Source: Robiginitalea aestuariiviva (GTDB lineage Bacteria > Bacteroidota > Bacteroidia > Flavobacteriales > Flavobacteriaceae). Taken from it: DNA of 64,000 nucleotides. The notes under the pieces were generated by a model that saw only the letters and a list, made by a program, of their open reading frames with translations, did no database searches and was not told the DNA's origin. Positions 1 to 8,342 of the stretch are shown here, one piece after another (position 1 is the stretch's first letter; each line of letters opens with the position of its first letter). The stretch covers positions 672,140 through 736,139 of the forward strand of contig NZ_JARPUQ010000002.1 of the NCBI RefSeq assembly GCF_029537735.1, in the 5' to 3' direction. The translations under genes were made by a program, and so were the position numbers.

Positions 1-589
1 GGGCAATCATGTGCAGGGCTTCTTCCTCGGCTTCCACGCCTTGCTGCCCGGCGATGTACTTCAGGTAATCCACCCCGTCCTGTACCGTAATACGCCGAAA
101 GTCAAAAATCTGGCAACGGGAGAGGATGGTGGGGATAATTTTGTGTTTTTCGGTGGTAGCCAGGATAAAAATGGCATGGGCCGGCGGCTCTTCCAGGGTT
201 TTCAGAAAGGCGTTAAAGGCCGCCTGGGAAAGCATGTGCACCTCGTCGATGATGTACACCTTATATTTTCCTACCTGAGGGGGGATGCGCACCTGGTCAA
301 TCAGGTTGCGGATGTCGTCTACCGAATTGTTCGAAGCGGCATCGAGTTCAAAGATGTTGAATGCAAAGTCCTCCCCATCGCGCTGGTTGCCATCCTCATT
401 GATCTTTTTCGCCAAAATCCGGGCGCAGGTGGTCTTTCCAACCCCCCGGGGTCCGCAAAACAAAAGGGCCTGGGCCAGGTGGTTGCTGGCAATCGCATTT
501 TCGAGGGTGCGCGTAATGGCCTGCTGGCCAATGACGTCCTCGAATTGCTGGGGGCGGTATTTCCGTGCCGATACGATAAAGGGTTCCAT
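1..589 (-). CDS. dnaX: DNA polymerase III subunit gamma/tau, N-terminal part (window edge)
   Basis: This is the clamp-loader ATPase of the replicative polymerase; only the first ~196 residues are inside the window. The protein begins MEPFIVSARKYRPQQF, a typical DnaX start. Walker A (GPRGVGKTT) is at residues 46-54 and Walker B (DEVH) at 115-118, followed by the FLKTLEEPP stretch. The segment between Walker A and ELDAASNNSV (about 60-90) contains no Cys cluster, so the zinc-binding module of the E. coli protein is absent; this seems usual for flavobacteria, from memory. The gene diverges from rnpB. A -7 promoter motif lies ~50 bases upstream of the start, and a 6-bp perfect hairpin (609-624) sits in the short 5' UTR. 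Confidence 0.95.
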   Translation of the reverse strand, partial: MEPFIVSARKYRPQQFEDVIGQQAITRTLENAIASNHLAQALLFCGPRGVGKTTCARILAKKINEDGNQRDGEDFAFNIFELDAASNNSVDDIRNLIDQVRIPPQVGKYKVYIIDEVHMLSQAAFNAFLKTLEEPPAHAIFILATTEKHKIIPTILSRCQIFDFRRITVQDGVDYLKYIAGQQGVEAEEEALHMIA

Positions 590-637
590 CCGAAAGACCT
601 TATGCAGCGCGCCAACGCTGGCGCCCCTGCAGTCTTA

Positions 638-645
638 CAAATATA
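638..645 (-). promoter_or_regulatory. -7 promoter element for dnaX
   Basis: On the minus strand this reads TATATTTG, matching the Bacteroidota -7 consensus TAnnTTTG. It would place the transcript start near 631, about 42 bases before the dnaX ATG. No convincing -33 TTG box was found. Confidence 0.5.
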
Positions 646-689
646 ACCATCGAAGTGGTTTTCCTGCACCTGCAGGCCCCTGCGCCCCC

Positions 690-719
690 TTGAACTTATT
701 AACAATAGCCGTATCTTTG
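690..719 (+). promoter_or_regulatory. Promoter of rnpB
   Basis: A TTG at 690-692 and TATCTTTG at 712-719 are separated by 19 bases. This matches the Bacteroidota -33/-7 pair (TTTG and TAnnTTTG). The predicted start falls within a few bases of the 5' end of the RNase P RNA. Confidence 0.7.
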
Positions 720-724
720 CAAAC

Positions 725-1050
725 AGAGCAGGCCGGCCTGTCGCTCCGGGGAAACCCCCGGTGAGGAAAGTCCGGACACCATAGTGCGGCATAGCGGGTA
801 ACGCCCGTCACCGTGTAGTAGAAGCAGGCTTCACTATACGGGAGGACCAGTGCAACAGAAAGCAAGTACAGTTCGGCTGTAGTGAAATCAGGTAAACTCT
901 ATGCGGTGAAACGCCACATAGGCCAGCGTTTAAGGGTGGCACGCCCAAGCTGGCGGGTAGGCGGATCGAACCCGTGGGTAACTGCGGGTCCAGATAAATG
1001 ACAGGTACCCCGGATCCGTCCGGGTACAGAATCCGGCTTATGGCCTGCTT
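725..1050 (+). ncRNA. rnpB: RNase P RNA (bacterial class A)
   Basis: This is the catalytic RNA that matures tRNA 5' ends. The P1 helix is visible as AGCAGGCC (727-734) pairing with GGCCTGCT (1042-1049). The invariant P4 strands are present: GAGGAAAGTCCGGAC near 760-776 and ACAGAATCCGGCTTA near 1027-1040. The internal ACAGAAAGCAAGTACAG-like block near 855-872 also fits. A T-rich run directly after P1 probably ends the transcript. Exact ends are good to a few bases. Confidence 0.95.
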
Positions 1051-1163
1051 TTTTCTTTGAACCCGAATGCCGCACTCAGGCGCCGCTGCGCCCGGGTCTT
1101 TCATCCCCTTAGATTGGCTTTTTCTCGCGACGTAGCGCTGCTATGCCACTCCAAAAACCCTGC

Positions 1164-1472
1164 CTAAGGGAAATAAAATCCCTCGGGCTCGCCTGCCGCC
1201 TTCCTGCGTCCTTCGGGTTCTTCTTTTTCGGGATTAACCCTTTTTCCAGACCCAGAATTCATAGGCCTCGCCTGGCTCCTTCAAACCCAAACCGGGTTCT
1301 TTTCTTTTTCAGTTAAGAAACCAGAACTTCCACTGCGACCTGAGGGAAGCAAAACCTCTCGGGCTCGCCTGCCGCCTTCCTGCGTCCTTCGGGTTCTTCT
1401 TTTTCGGGATTACCCCTTTTTCCAGACCCAGAATTCATAGGCCTCGCCTGGCTCCTTCAAATTCAGGCGAGG
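1164..1472. repeat. Tandem pair of ~104 bp direct repeats beside rnpB
   Basis: Two near-identical units occupy 1182-1285 and 1358-1461 with an offset of 176 bases; I see one mismatch in the core, and similarity continues more weakly on both sides. The second unit adds a perfect 9-bp inverted repeat (1442-1450 with 1464-1472). On the minus strand both units open an ATG reading frame starting MNSGSGKR: 1438-1313 (41 aa) and 1262-1164 (32 aa). These are charged and may be coincidental. The repeats explain most of the 530-base gene-free stretch between rnpB and rsmD. Confidence 0.8.
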
Positions 1473-1581
1473 TACTTTCCTTTTTCAGTCTGGTTGATTG
1501 ATAACCCCACGCTCCGTGTTAGTGTACCGGCTTGCGGGTGTATTTCGAAAAAGGGTAAAGTTCCTTATTAAAGGGGTTGGC

Positions 1582-2130
1582 CTAAGGCTGGGCAACCCGC
1601 TCAAAAAAGCTAAAGGCCGAGCTGCCGTAGACACGCTGCTCGGTAAAGCCAGGCCAGTCGCTGGGGTCGGTTTGCCGGCCGTGTTCCAGGATAAAAATGC
1701 CGTCCTCGGCCAGGAGCTCCGGGGAAGTACAGCGGGCTGCCAGCTGTTTCATGGCAACAGGATCCAGGTCGTAGGGGGGGTCCGCAAAGATCAGGTCAAA
1801 GCTGCGACCCACGCGATCTACATATTTCAGGGCGTCCTGCCGCATCGGGTGCACCGGTAGTTCCAGGGCCTTGGCGGTTTTCCGGATAAAAGAAACACAC
1901 CCGGGGTGGGCATCTACGGCGGTTACCGAAGCGCAGCCGCGGGAGGCGCATTCCAGGGCAATATTGCCCGTGCCTGAAAACAAATCCAAAACTTCCGTGT
2001 CCGGCCAGTATACCCGGTGGGCCAGGATATTGAACAGGCCTTCCTTGGCCCGGTCAGTGGTTGGGCGGACCGGGAGGTTTTTAGGGGCTTGAAGCCGCCT
2101 GCCTTTATGGGTACCGGAGATGATGCGCAT
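1582..2130 (-). CDS. rsmD: 16S rRNA (guanine966-N2)-methyltransferase RsmD
   Basis: It methylates G966 of 16S rRNA in the assembling small subunit, using S-adenosylmethionine. The 182-residue length is normal for the family. The SAM-binding motif DLFSGTGN is at 49-56 and the catalytic DPPY motif of N-methyltransferases at 117-120. The N-terminus (MRIISGTHKGRRL) and PTTDRAKEGLFN at 23-34 are family hallmarks. Its ATG shares one base with the stop codon of the upstream DUF3822 gene (TAATG), so translation is probably coupled. Last gene of a three-gene operon. Confidence 0.93.
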   Translation of the reverse strand: MRIISGTHKGRRLQAPKNLPVRPTTDRAKEGLFNILAHRVYWPDTEVLDLFSGTGNIALECASRGCASVTAVDAHPGCVSFIRKTAKALELPVHPMRQDALKYVDRVGRSFDLIFADPPYDLDPVAMKQLAARCTSPELLAEDGIFILEHGRQTDPSDWPGFTEQRVYGSSAFSFFERVAQP

Positions 2131-2963
2131 TACAGAGCGCCAATCAGGGTGAAATCCGGGGAGGCTTCGGCATCCGTCACGGGATAGCCCGGGCCCCCGG
2201 GAATAAAGATGGCTACGTTTTCGAGGTACTCCGAGGCCTGTTCAAAGATGGGGTCGCCTTCGGTCACCTCGCCCAGTAACCGGAGTTTTACGCGCAAGGG
2301 GTCCAGGCCCAGCTGTTCCAGGGTAAAGAGGAGGTAATACAGGAAATCCAGGTCGCCATGGAGGGAAAAACTGTTGAAGAACCGTAATTTCTTATGGGCA
2401 AAAACGGCGATATCCAATTGGGATTCCCCCAGGTGGGCATAACAGACCGTCCCCTGCCCGCTGCTGGGCAATTTCACCAGGGTTTCCAGCAATACGGTAC
2501 CCGAGTGTTTGAATTCGAAGGGGCCAAAAAGGTCGTACAGGTAATTGTTGATGTTGGTGAAGGGCACATAGACGTTCATCAGGTCCAGGCCGGCTACCGG
2601 GTCGTGGTCCAGGCGGTCCGTGGGCAGCATCTTGGCGTTGAATTTCAGGTAGTCTGCCAGGTCTTCCTCCCGGAAGAAGGCCTGGGGCACCAGGCTGAAA
2701 AGCGTATTGCGGTGGATGGCCACTACCTCGGTGAAAGCGTAGTCCCAGACCCCCTGTTCCCGCAGGTGCTCCTTGAGTTCATGTTGCAGTCGGTAGGGGG
2801 TCACCGGCGCCTCAAAGCGGTGTGCATACCGCAGGGATAGGTTCTTTTCAACCGTATCGAGCACACAAAAAGAAAGTCCATTCAGGCTTACCTGAATGGA
2901 CAGTTTATGATAAGGAGTGTCGGAGGCGCTCAGCGCCTTATTGTTGTTCTCCTTTTTTGTCAT
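2130..2963 (-). CDS. DUF3822 family protein
   Basis: A 277-residue protein of a Bacteroidota-specific family with no established function. The sequence from about residue 20 (YHKLSIQVSLNGLSFCVLDT) matches how these proteins start, supporting the chosen ATG even though it overlaps the end of the upstream gene by 26 bases. The family has an actin-like-ATPase-type fold by reputation, which I cannot verify here. It sits immediately before rsmD, a conserved pairing in flavobacteria, so a role connected with ribosome maturation is possible but only inferred from context. Confidence 0.85.
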   Translation of the reverse strand: MTKKENNNKALSASDTPYHKLSIQVSLNGLSFCVLDTVEKNLSLRYAHRFEAPVTPYRLQHELKEHLREQGVWDYAFTEVVAIHRNTLFSLVPQAFFREEDLADYLKFNAKMLPTDRLDHDPVAGLDLMNVYVPFTNINNYLYDLFGPFEFKHSGTVLLETLVKLPSSGQGTVCYAHLGESQLDIAVFAHKKLRFFNSFSLHGDLDFLYYLLFTLEQLGLDPLRVKLRLLGEVTEGDPIFEQASEYLENVAIFIPGGPGYPVTDAEASPDFTLIGAL

Positions 2964-3591
2964 AGATCGGGGGCCAGTTACCGCTGGTACTCACCTTGGT
3001 GAGGGAACCTACGGTGATTTCGGAACCGTTAACTTCTTCCACGCTAACCTGAGCGTTCTCACGGGCCACCAGGTCTTCCGGCTGATCGAAAAGGATAATT
3101 TTCTTGGCTACCTTGGCCTCAAAGACGGGGGCGCGGTATCCGCTTTGCTCAATAAAATCCGCTTTCATGGTGAAGGTCTCATTGCCCTGGGCATGCGGGA
3201 CATTCATCATGGAGTTGTAACGGGTGTCCGCTTTAAAGAGGGAGTCTTTCACGGATACATATCCCAGGGTATCGATAATCTTCACTTCCTTAAGCATGTC
3301 GATGCCGTAGGTGGGGTCGAATTCCATATAGGAGGAATCCCGCTGCTGGGTGATAACGTACTGGCCGGTATCCACGAATTTGATCAGGCTCTGGAAATCC
3401 TTGGCGTAGTTCCCGTTTACCGTTTTATAGGCTTCCTGGGCGTTGCGGATATCTTTCAGGCGGTCGATTACATCGGCAAATCGTTCCTTTTTAATTTTGT
3501 CGAATTCTATGGGGCCGGTTACGGATTGGTATATCATGTACCCCAGAACGATACATACAATCCAGAGAACAATCTGCAGTACGGTTTTCAT
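2938..3591 (-). CDS. Membrane-anchored protein of unknown function
   Basis: A 217-residue protein with one N-terminal transmembrane segment (about 3-22) and a soluble remainder likely outside the cytoplasm. Residues ~35-70 (DVIDRLKDIRNAQEAYKTVNG and following) resemble the start of pilin-like or short helical periplasmic domains, but I recognise no named family. First gene of the operon with DUF3822 and rsmD, overlapping the next gene by 26 bases. A good -7 promoter lies ~37 bases upstream. Confidence 0.75.
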   Translation of the reverse strand: MKTVLQIVLWIVCIVLGYMIYQSVTGPIEFDKIKKERFADVIDRLKDIRNAQEAYKTVNGNYAKDFQSLIKFVDTGQYVITQQRDSSYMEFDPTYGIDMLKEVKIIDTLGYVSVKDSLFKADTRYNSMMNVPHAQGNETFTMKADFIEQSGYRAPVFEAKVAKKIILFDQPEDLVARENAQVSVEEVNGSEITVGSLTKVSTSGNWPPIYDKKGEQQ

Positions 3592-3627
3592 TTTATCTCG
3601 CGTTATTTTGGATTTATTGGTTATTCA

Positions 3628-3657
3628 CAAATCTACGATTTTTTTTTAATCGCAAAA
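3628..3657 (-). promoter_or_regulatory. Promoter of the membrane protein-DUF3822-rsmD operon
   Basis: On the minus strand a TTTTG (3657-3653) is followed after 17 bases by TAGATTTG (3635-3628), matching the Bacteroidota consensus. It diverges from the helicase promoter nearby. Confidence 0.55.
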
Positions 3658-3679
3658 GGGCTGTCCCCAAAATCGTCCC

Positions 3680-3687
3680 TATCTTTA
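3680..3687 (+). promoter_or_regulatory. Probable -7 element of the helicase gene
   Basis: TATCTTTA, one base off the consensus TAnnTTTG, lies 8 bases before the ATG at 3695, so the transcript would be nearly leaderless. Confidence 0.35.
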
Positions 3688-3694
3688 CGGGCCT

Positions 3695-5134
3695 ATGGAT
3701 GCCCATTCGCCCGCCTCTTTTTACCGACTCCTTCGCGAAAAATTCCCCCACCAGCCCACCGCCCTGCAAGACATCGCCCTGCAAAAGCTGGCGGACTTCA
3801 TCGTTGCGGGCCGTAAGGATGCGGTTTTCCTCCTGAAAGGGTATGCCGGTACGGGGAAGACCACCTTGCTGGGCACCCTGATTACCAACCTCTGGCATTG
3901 TAAGAAAAAGGCGGTGCTGATGGCGCCCACCGGGCGGGCGGCAAAGGTGATGTCTGCCTATACCGGCACACAGGCCTTCACCATTCATAAACAAATCTAC
4001 TTCCCCAAGAAGGAACGCTCCGGGGGGGTGCGCTTTACCCTGGCCCCCAACCGCCACCGCAACACCCTTTTTATCGTGGACGAGGCCTCCATGATCCCGG
4101 ATGCGCCCACAGAAACTTCCAAAGGCCCCCAGGCCTCCCTGCTGGATGATCTCATGACCTATGTCTATTCCGGCTTTAAATGCCAGTTGATGCTGGTAGG
4201 GGATACGGCCCAGCTACCCCCCGTTAAATTGTCCCTGAGCCCGGCCCTGCAGGCCGAGACCCTGGAACTGCAATATGGGAAATCCGTGGAACAGCTGGAA
4301 CTGGATGAGGTAATGCGGCAGGCCGAGGATTCGGGTATCCTGATGAATGCCACCAGCCTCAGGGAGGCGCTGGTGACGGATCCGGTGCGGCCGTTCCGGT
4401 TCGAGACGGCAGACTTCCCGGACATTACGCGCCTCACGGATGGGTACGATATCCAGGATGCCATTAACCGGGCCTTCGACGAGGATGGCAAGGAGGAAAT
4501 CGCCGTTATCGTGCGCTCCAACAAGCGGGCCAACCTCTACAATGAAAACATCCGCAGCCGGCTGCTGTTCCTGGAAAATGAACTGGCCGTGGGCGATTAT
4601 ATGATGGTGGTCAAGAACAACTACTTCTGGCTCAAGAGTACCTCCGAGGCCGGGTTTATCGCAAACGGAGACATTATCGAGGTTCTGGAGCTCTTTGCCA
4701 TCAAGGAACTCTACGGCTTCCGCTTTGCCGAGGTGCGGGTGCGCATGGTGGATTACCCCAAGCAAAAACCTTTCGAAACCGTATTGTTGCTGGATACCAT
4801 CAAGGCTGAAAGCCCGGCGCTTTCCTATGAGGAGGGCAATCGCCTGTACCAGGAGGTCATGGCAGATTATGCCCACGAGACTTCTTCCTACCGCAAATTC
4901 CTGAGCGTAAAGAACAATCCCTTTTTCAACGCCCTACAGGTGAAGTTTTCGTATGCCATTACCTGCCACAAATCCCAGGGGGGGCAATGGGAAACCGTGT
5001 TTGTAGAGCAACCATACCTGACCGGGGAACCGGACCGGGAGTACCTGCGGTGGCTCTATACGGCGGTTACCCGGGCCCGGAAACGCCTCTACCTGATCGG
5101 CTTCCGAGGCGATTTTTTTGTGAGTGACGAATAG
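3695..5134 (+). CDS. RecD-like superfamily 1 DNA helicase / AAA ATPase
   Basis: A 479-residue SF1B-type helicase core without the long N-terminal region of RecD2. Walker A GYAGTGKTT is at 49-57, Walker B DEAS at 129-132, a GDTAQLPP motif III near 170, and the C-terminal UvrD_C_2 motifs TCHKSQGGQWETVFVEQP and YTAVTRARKRLYLIG near the end. All catalytic motifs look intact. It probably unwinds DNA in repair or recombination; the specific substrate is unknown. It stands alone, divergent from the rsmD operon and followed by DUF4126. Confidence 0.88.
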   Translation: MDAHSPASFYRLLREKFPHQPTALQDIALQKLADFIVAGRKDAVFLLKGYAGTGKTTLLGTLITNLWHCKKKAVLMAPTGRAAKVMSAYTGTQAFTIHKQIYFPKKERSGGVRFTLAPNRHRNTLFIVDEASMIPDAPTETSKGPQASLLDDLMTYVYSGFKCQLMLVGDTAQLPPVKLSLSPALQAETLELQYGKSVEQLELDEVMRQAEDSGILMNATSLREALVTDPVRPFRFETADFPDITRLTDGYDIQDAINRAFDEDGKEEIAVIVRSNKRANLYNENIRSRLLFLENELAVGDYMMVVKNNYFWLKSTSEAGFIANGDIIEVLELFAIKELYGFRFAEVRVRMVDYPKQKPFETVLLLDTIKAESPALSYEEGNRLYQEVMADYAHETSSYRKFLSVKNNPFFNALQVKFSYAITCHKSQGGQWETVFVEQPYLTGEPDREYLRWLYTAVTRARKRLYLIGFRGDFFVSDE

Positions 5135-5161
5135 CGTATTTTAGGGTCTAATCCTATAGTC

Positions 5162-5740
5162 ATGGTAAACGCAGAAACGGTACTGAGCATTTTCCTGGGG
5201 GTTGGCCTGGCGGCTTCCGCAGGATTCCGGGTTTTTTTGCCCCTGTTCGCGCTCAGCCTGGCTGCATATAACGGCATATGGGACCTGAATGAGAGCTGGG
5301 CATGGATTGGGAGCCTCACGGCGGTGATCACCTTTGGGGTGGCCACCCTGGTAGAGTTGTTTGCCTATTTTATCCCCTGGGTGGATAACCTGCTGGATTC
5401 CATCTCCCTGCCTCTGGCGGCCATTGCGGGTACTGCTGTGATGGTATCTACCGTTACCGGCCTGGACCCGGTGGTAACCTGGTCCCTGGCCATTATAGCG
5501 GGAGGCGGTACTGCCACGGCCATCAAAGGCGCCGCTGCCGGCGGCCGTATGGCTTCGAGCCTGGGTACCGGGGGGCTGGCCAACCCAGCTATTGCGACGG
5601 TGGAGACGGGTACGGCTACCGTGATGAGCCTGGCTTCCGTCCTGGCACCGGTTTTTGCTGCCGTACTGGTGATTATCGTCCTGGCCCTGGTCTTCCGGGT
5701 ATACCGGAAACTGCGCCCCAGGCGGGGCCCGGAATCCTGA
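5162..5740 (+). CDS. DUF4126 domain-containing membrane protein
   Basis: A 192-residue integral membrane protein. The start ETVLSIFLGVGLAASAGFRV and the Gly/Ala-rich helices (about 5-30, 45-75, 80-130, 150-180) match DUF4126. The glycine-rich loop AIIAGGGTATAIKG around 112-125 is typical. Function is unknown. It lies 27 bases downstream of the helicase and 42 bases upstream of kdsB, so it may be co-transcribed with either. Confidence 0.85.
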   Translation: MVNAETVLSIFLGVGLAASAGFRVFLPLFALSLAAYNGIWDLNESWAWIGSLTAVITFGVATLVELFAYFIPWVDNLLDSISLPLAAIAGTAVMVSTVTGLDPVVTWSLAIIAGGGTATAIKGAAAGGRMASSLGTGGLANPAIATVETGTATVMSLASVLAPVFAAVLVIIVLALVFRVYRKLRPRRGPES

Positions 5741-5782
5741 ATTAACCGTACCTTAGCCTATCCAAACCGACCCCCAAAGCCT

Positions 5783-6511
5783 ATGAAAGCATTTGCGATG
5801 ATTCCGGCCCGGTATGCGGCCTCGCGCTTCCCCGGGAAACTCATGCAGGACCTGGCCGGGAAACCGGTCATTGTCCGCACCTACCAGGCGGCCCTGGGCA
5901 CAGGGTTGTTTGACCGGGTGATCGTGGTGACCGACAGCGAGGAGATTGCCTTGGCCATTAAAGGCTGTGGGGGCGAAGTGATCATGAGTCGGGAACCCCA
6001 TGAAACGGGTTCCGACCGGCTGGCCGAAGCCGTGGAGGACCTGGAGGTGGACATAGTGGTCAATGTGCAGGGGGATGAACCCTTTACCGAACGGGAAAGC
6101 CTGGCCAAGTTGCTGCAGGTATTCCGCGAAGACCCGGAGGCCCGGGTAGACCTGGCCTCTTTGATGACGGAGCTCACGGATCCGGAAGACATTGCCAACC
6201 CCAATACGGTCAAGGTCATTACCGACCGGGAGGGTTTTGCCCTTTATTTTTCAAGGGCGGTCATTCCCTACCAGCGGGCCGAGGAGCCCCGGGCGGTTTA
6301 TTACAAGCACAAAGGGGTGTATGCCTTCCGCAAACAGGCCCTGCTGGATTTCCGGCGCCTGCCCATGCAGCCCCTGGAAGCGGTGGAAAAGATCGAGGCC
6401 ATCCGCTACCTGGAATATGGAAAGAAAATAAAAATGGTCCGCACCTCGGTGAGCGGGATTGAGATCGACACCCCGGAGGACCTGGAACGCGCCAAGGCAG
6501 CATGGATTTAG
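5783..6511 (+). CDS. kdsB: 3-deoxy-manno-octulosonate cytidylyltransferase
   Basis: It activates Kdo with CTP to give CMP-Kdo, the donor for the inner core of lipopolysaccharide; cytoplasmic. The 242 residues fit the family (about 245-260). The nucleotide-binding start [16 protein letters not shown] (6-21), the [11 protein letters not shown] motif (74-84) and VNVQGDEPF (92-100) are all present. The last 10 bases overlap the following HAD gene. The downstream kdnB suggests the sugar activated may be 8-amino-Kdo rather than, or as well as, Kdo. Confidence 0.95.
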   Translation: MKAFAMIPARYAASRFPGKLMQDLAGKPVIVRTYQAALGTGLFDRVIVVTDSEEIALAIKGCGGEVIMSREPHETGSDRLAEAVEDLEVDIVVNVQGDEPFTERESLAKLLQVFREDPEARVDLASLMTELTDPEDIANPNTVKVITDREGFALYFSRAVIPYQRAEEPRAVYYKHKGVYAFRKQALLDFRRLPMQPLEAVEKIEAIRYLEYGKKIKMVRTSVSGIEIDTPEDLERAKAAWI

Positions 6512-7203
6512 ACTTCAGCAACATTACCGCCATCGGCTTCGATGCAGACGACACCCTCTGGGTGAACGAGACCTATTTCCGGCAGGCAGAAGATGAATTT
6601 GCGGGCCTGCTGGAAGATTTCGAAACCCGGAATAAGGTAGACCAGGAGCTTTTCAAAAAGGAGATGGATAACCTGGAGCTTTACGGATACGGCATCAAAG
6701 GGTTTATGCTCTCCATGATCGAGTCTGCCCTGGAACTGTCCGACCACCGCGTATCTACGCGGACCATTGGTCGTATCCTGGAGATCGGCAAGGAGATGAT
6801 TAGCCACCGCCTGGAACTCCTGGACGGGGTAGAGGAGGTGCTGCGCGGCCTGAACGGGAAGTATCGTTTGCTGGTGCTTACCAAAGGCGACCTGCTGGAC
6901 CAGGAGCGGAAACTGGAAAAATCCGGGCTTATGGACTACTTCCACCATGTGGAGGTGTTGTCCGATAAAAAGGAAATCAATTACAGCCGGTTGCTGGAAC
7001 ACCTGGAGATCCCCGTATCCGAATTCCTGATGGTGGGCAATTCCCTGAAATCGGATGTGCTGCCCCTCCTGAACATAGGAGCCCGGGCGGTGCACGTGCC
7101 CTTCCACACCACCTGGGCCCACGAGGAGGTAGACCCCGCCCAGCACAACAATAGCCACCTGACCCTGAACCGCCTGAGCGATTTATTGAATTATCTCCAC
7201 TGA
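6502..7203 (+). CDS. HAD family hydrolase
   Basis: A 233-residue haloacid-dehalogenase phosphatase. Motif I is DADDTLW (14-20) with nucleophile Asp14 and acid/base Asp16. Motif II is LTKGD near 133 and the late motif GNSLKSD near 175. A helical cap of about 85 residues separates motif I and the core, giving a YjjG-like layout rather than the short capless KdsC. Its ATG lies inside the end of kdsB. The position between kdsB and kdnB makes a sugar phosphate a reasonable substrate guess (inference). Confidence 0.85.
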   Translation: MDLDFSNITAIGFDADDTLWVNETYFRQAEDEFAGLLEDFETRNKVDQELFKKEMDNLELYGYGIKGFMLSMIESALELSDHRVSTRTIGRILEIGKEMISHRLELLDGVEEVLRGLNGKYRLLVLTKGDLLDQERKLEKSGLMDYFHHVEVLSDKKEINYSRLLEHLEIPVSEFLMVGNSLKSDVLPLLNIGARAVHVPFHTTWAHEEVDPAQHNNSHLTLNRLSDLLNYLH

Positions 7204-7204
7204 T

Positions 7205-8332
7205 TTGAAGGCTTCCAGAGAACATCACCCCACATCCGCAAAACCTGAACAGCGAACCCAGTTCCGGAATTTTCCTATGGTACCGCGCGTGATCTATGGC
7301 ACAGGAAGCTTTAGCCAGCTGGCTGATATCCTGATGCCCAGGAGGCGGCATGCGGATGCCCCGGTGATCTATCTGGTGGACGATGTGTTTGAGGGAAAAC
7401 CCCTGATGGGTCGCATCCCGGCCATTTTTGAGGATCAGATTATTTTGGTTAGCGCTGCGGAGGAGCCCAAAACCACGCAGGTAGATGCCCTGGTTTCACG
7501 CATTCGGCAGACTTTCGGAACCAATCCTACCGGGATTGTCGGGATCGGCGGCGGGTCCGTGCTGGACCTGGCCAAGGCCCTGGCCGTTATGCTCAACAAC
7601 GAGGGGGGCAGCGCGGATTACCAGGGGTGGGATCTGGTGCGCCACCCGGCCGTGTATCATGTGGGGGTACCCACCCTGAGTGGCACCGGGTCCGAAGTTT
7701 CCCGCACCGCGGTGCTTACGGGGCCCGAACGCAAACTGGGTATCAATTCCGATTATTCCGTCTTTGACCAGGTGGTCCTGGATCCCGACCTTACCAAAGG
7801 GGTACCCAGGGAGCAGTGGTTCTATACGGGCATGGATTGCTTTATCCATTGCGTGGAATCCCTGAATGGCACCTTCCTGAATGCTTTCAGCAAGAGTTAT
7901 GGGGAAATGGCCCTGACCCTTTGTGAAGAAGTGTTTTTGGGGGAACTGCCACTGCAGGAACAACGGGAAAAACTTATGATGGCCTCCTGGCATGGCGGGA
8001 TGAGTATTGCCTATTCCCAGGTAGGGGTGGCCCATGCGCTTAGTTACGGCCTTTCCTATGTACTGGGCACGCCCCATGGCCTGGGGAACTGCCTGGTGTT
8101 CCGCCACCTTTCGGAGTTTTATCCCGAGGGGGTGGAAACCTTCCTCAGCATGCAGGAAAAGCATGGCATTTCCCTGCCCGAGGGGGTTTGCGCCGGGCTG
8201 TCGGACGAACAGCTGGAAACTATGGTTTCCGTGGCTATGGGCATGGAACCCCTTTGGGAAAATGCCCTGGGCCCCGAATGGAAATCCACCATAACCCCGG
8301 AACGGCTGGCCGGGTATTACCAACGGATTTAA
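7205..8332 (+). CDS. kdnB: 3-deoxy-alpha-D-manno-octulosonate 8-oxidase (iron-dependent ADH family)
   Basis: It oxidises the C8 hydroxyl of Kdo to an aldehyde, the first step toward 8-amino-Kdo (Shewanella KdnB). The sequence matches KdnB as I remember it along its length: FRNF..RVIYGTGSF, GIGGGSVLDLAKA (113-125), ADYQGWDL, QWFYTGMDCFIHCVESLNGTF, HALSYGLSYVLG. Metal ligands would be Asp211, His215, His277 and His291. The TTG at 7205 is chosen because homology begins upstream of the first in-frame ATG (7277), and no other start exists between. The aminotransferase partner kdnA is not in the window. Confidence 0.82.
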   Translation: MKASREHHPTSAKPEQRTQFRNFPMVPRVIYGTGSFSQLADILMPRRRHADAPVIYLVDDVFEGKPLMGRIPAIFEDQIILVSAAEEPKTTQVDALVSRIRQTFGTNPTGIVGIGGGSVLDLAKALAVMLNNEGGSADYQGWDLVRHPAVYHVGVPTLSGTGSEVSRTAVLTGPERKLGINSDYSVFDQVVLDPDLTKGVPREQWFYTGMDCFIHCVESLNGTFLNAFSKSYGEMALTLCEEVFLGELPLQEQREKLMMASWHGGMSIAYSQVGVAHALSYGLSYVLGTPHGLGNCLVFRHLSEFYPEGVETFLSMQEKHGISLPEGVCAGLSDEQLETMVSVAMGMEPLWENALGPEWKSTITPERLAGYYQRI

Positions 8333-8342
8333 CCTTAAACCC

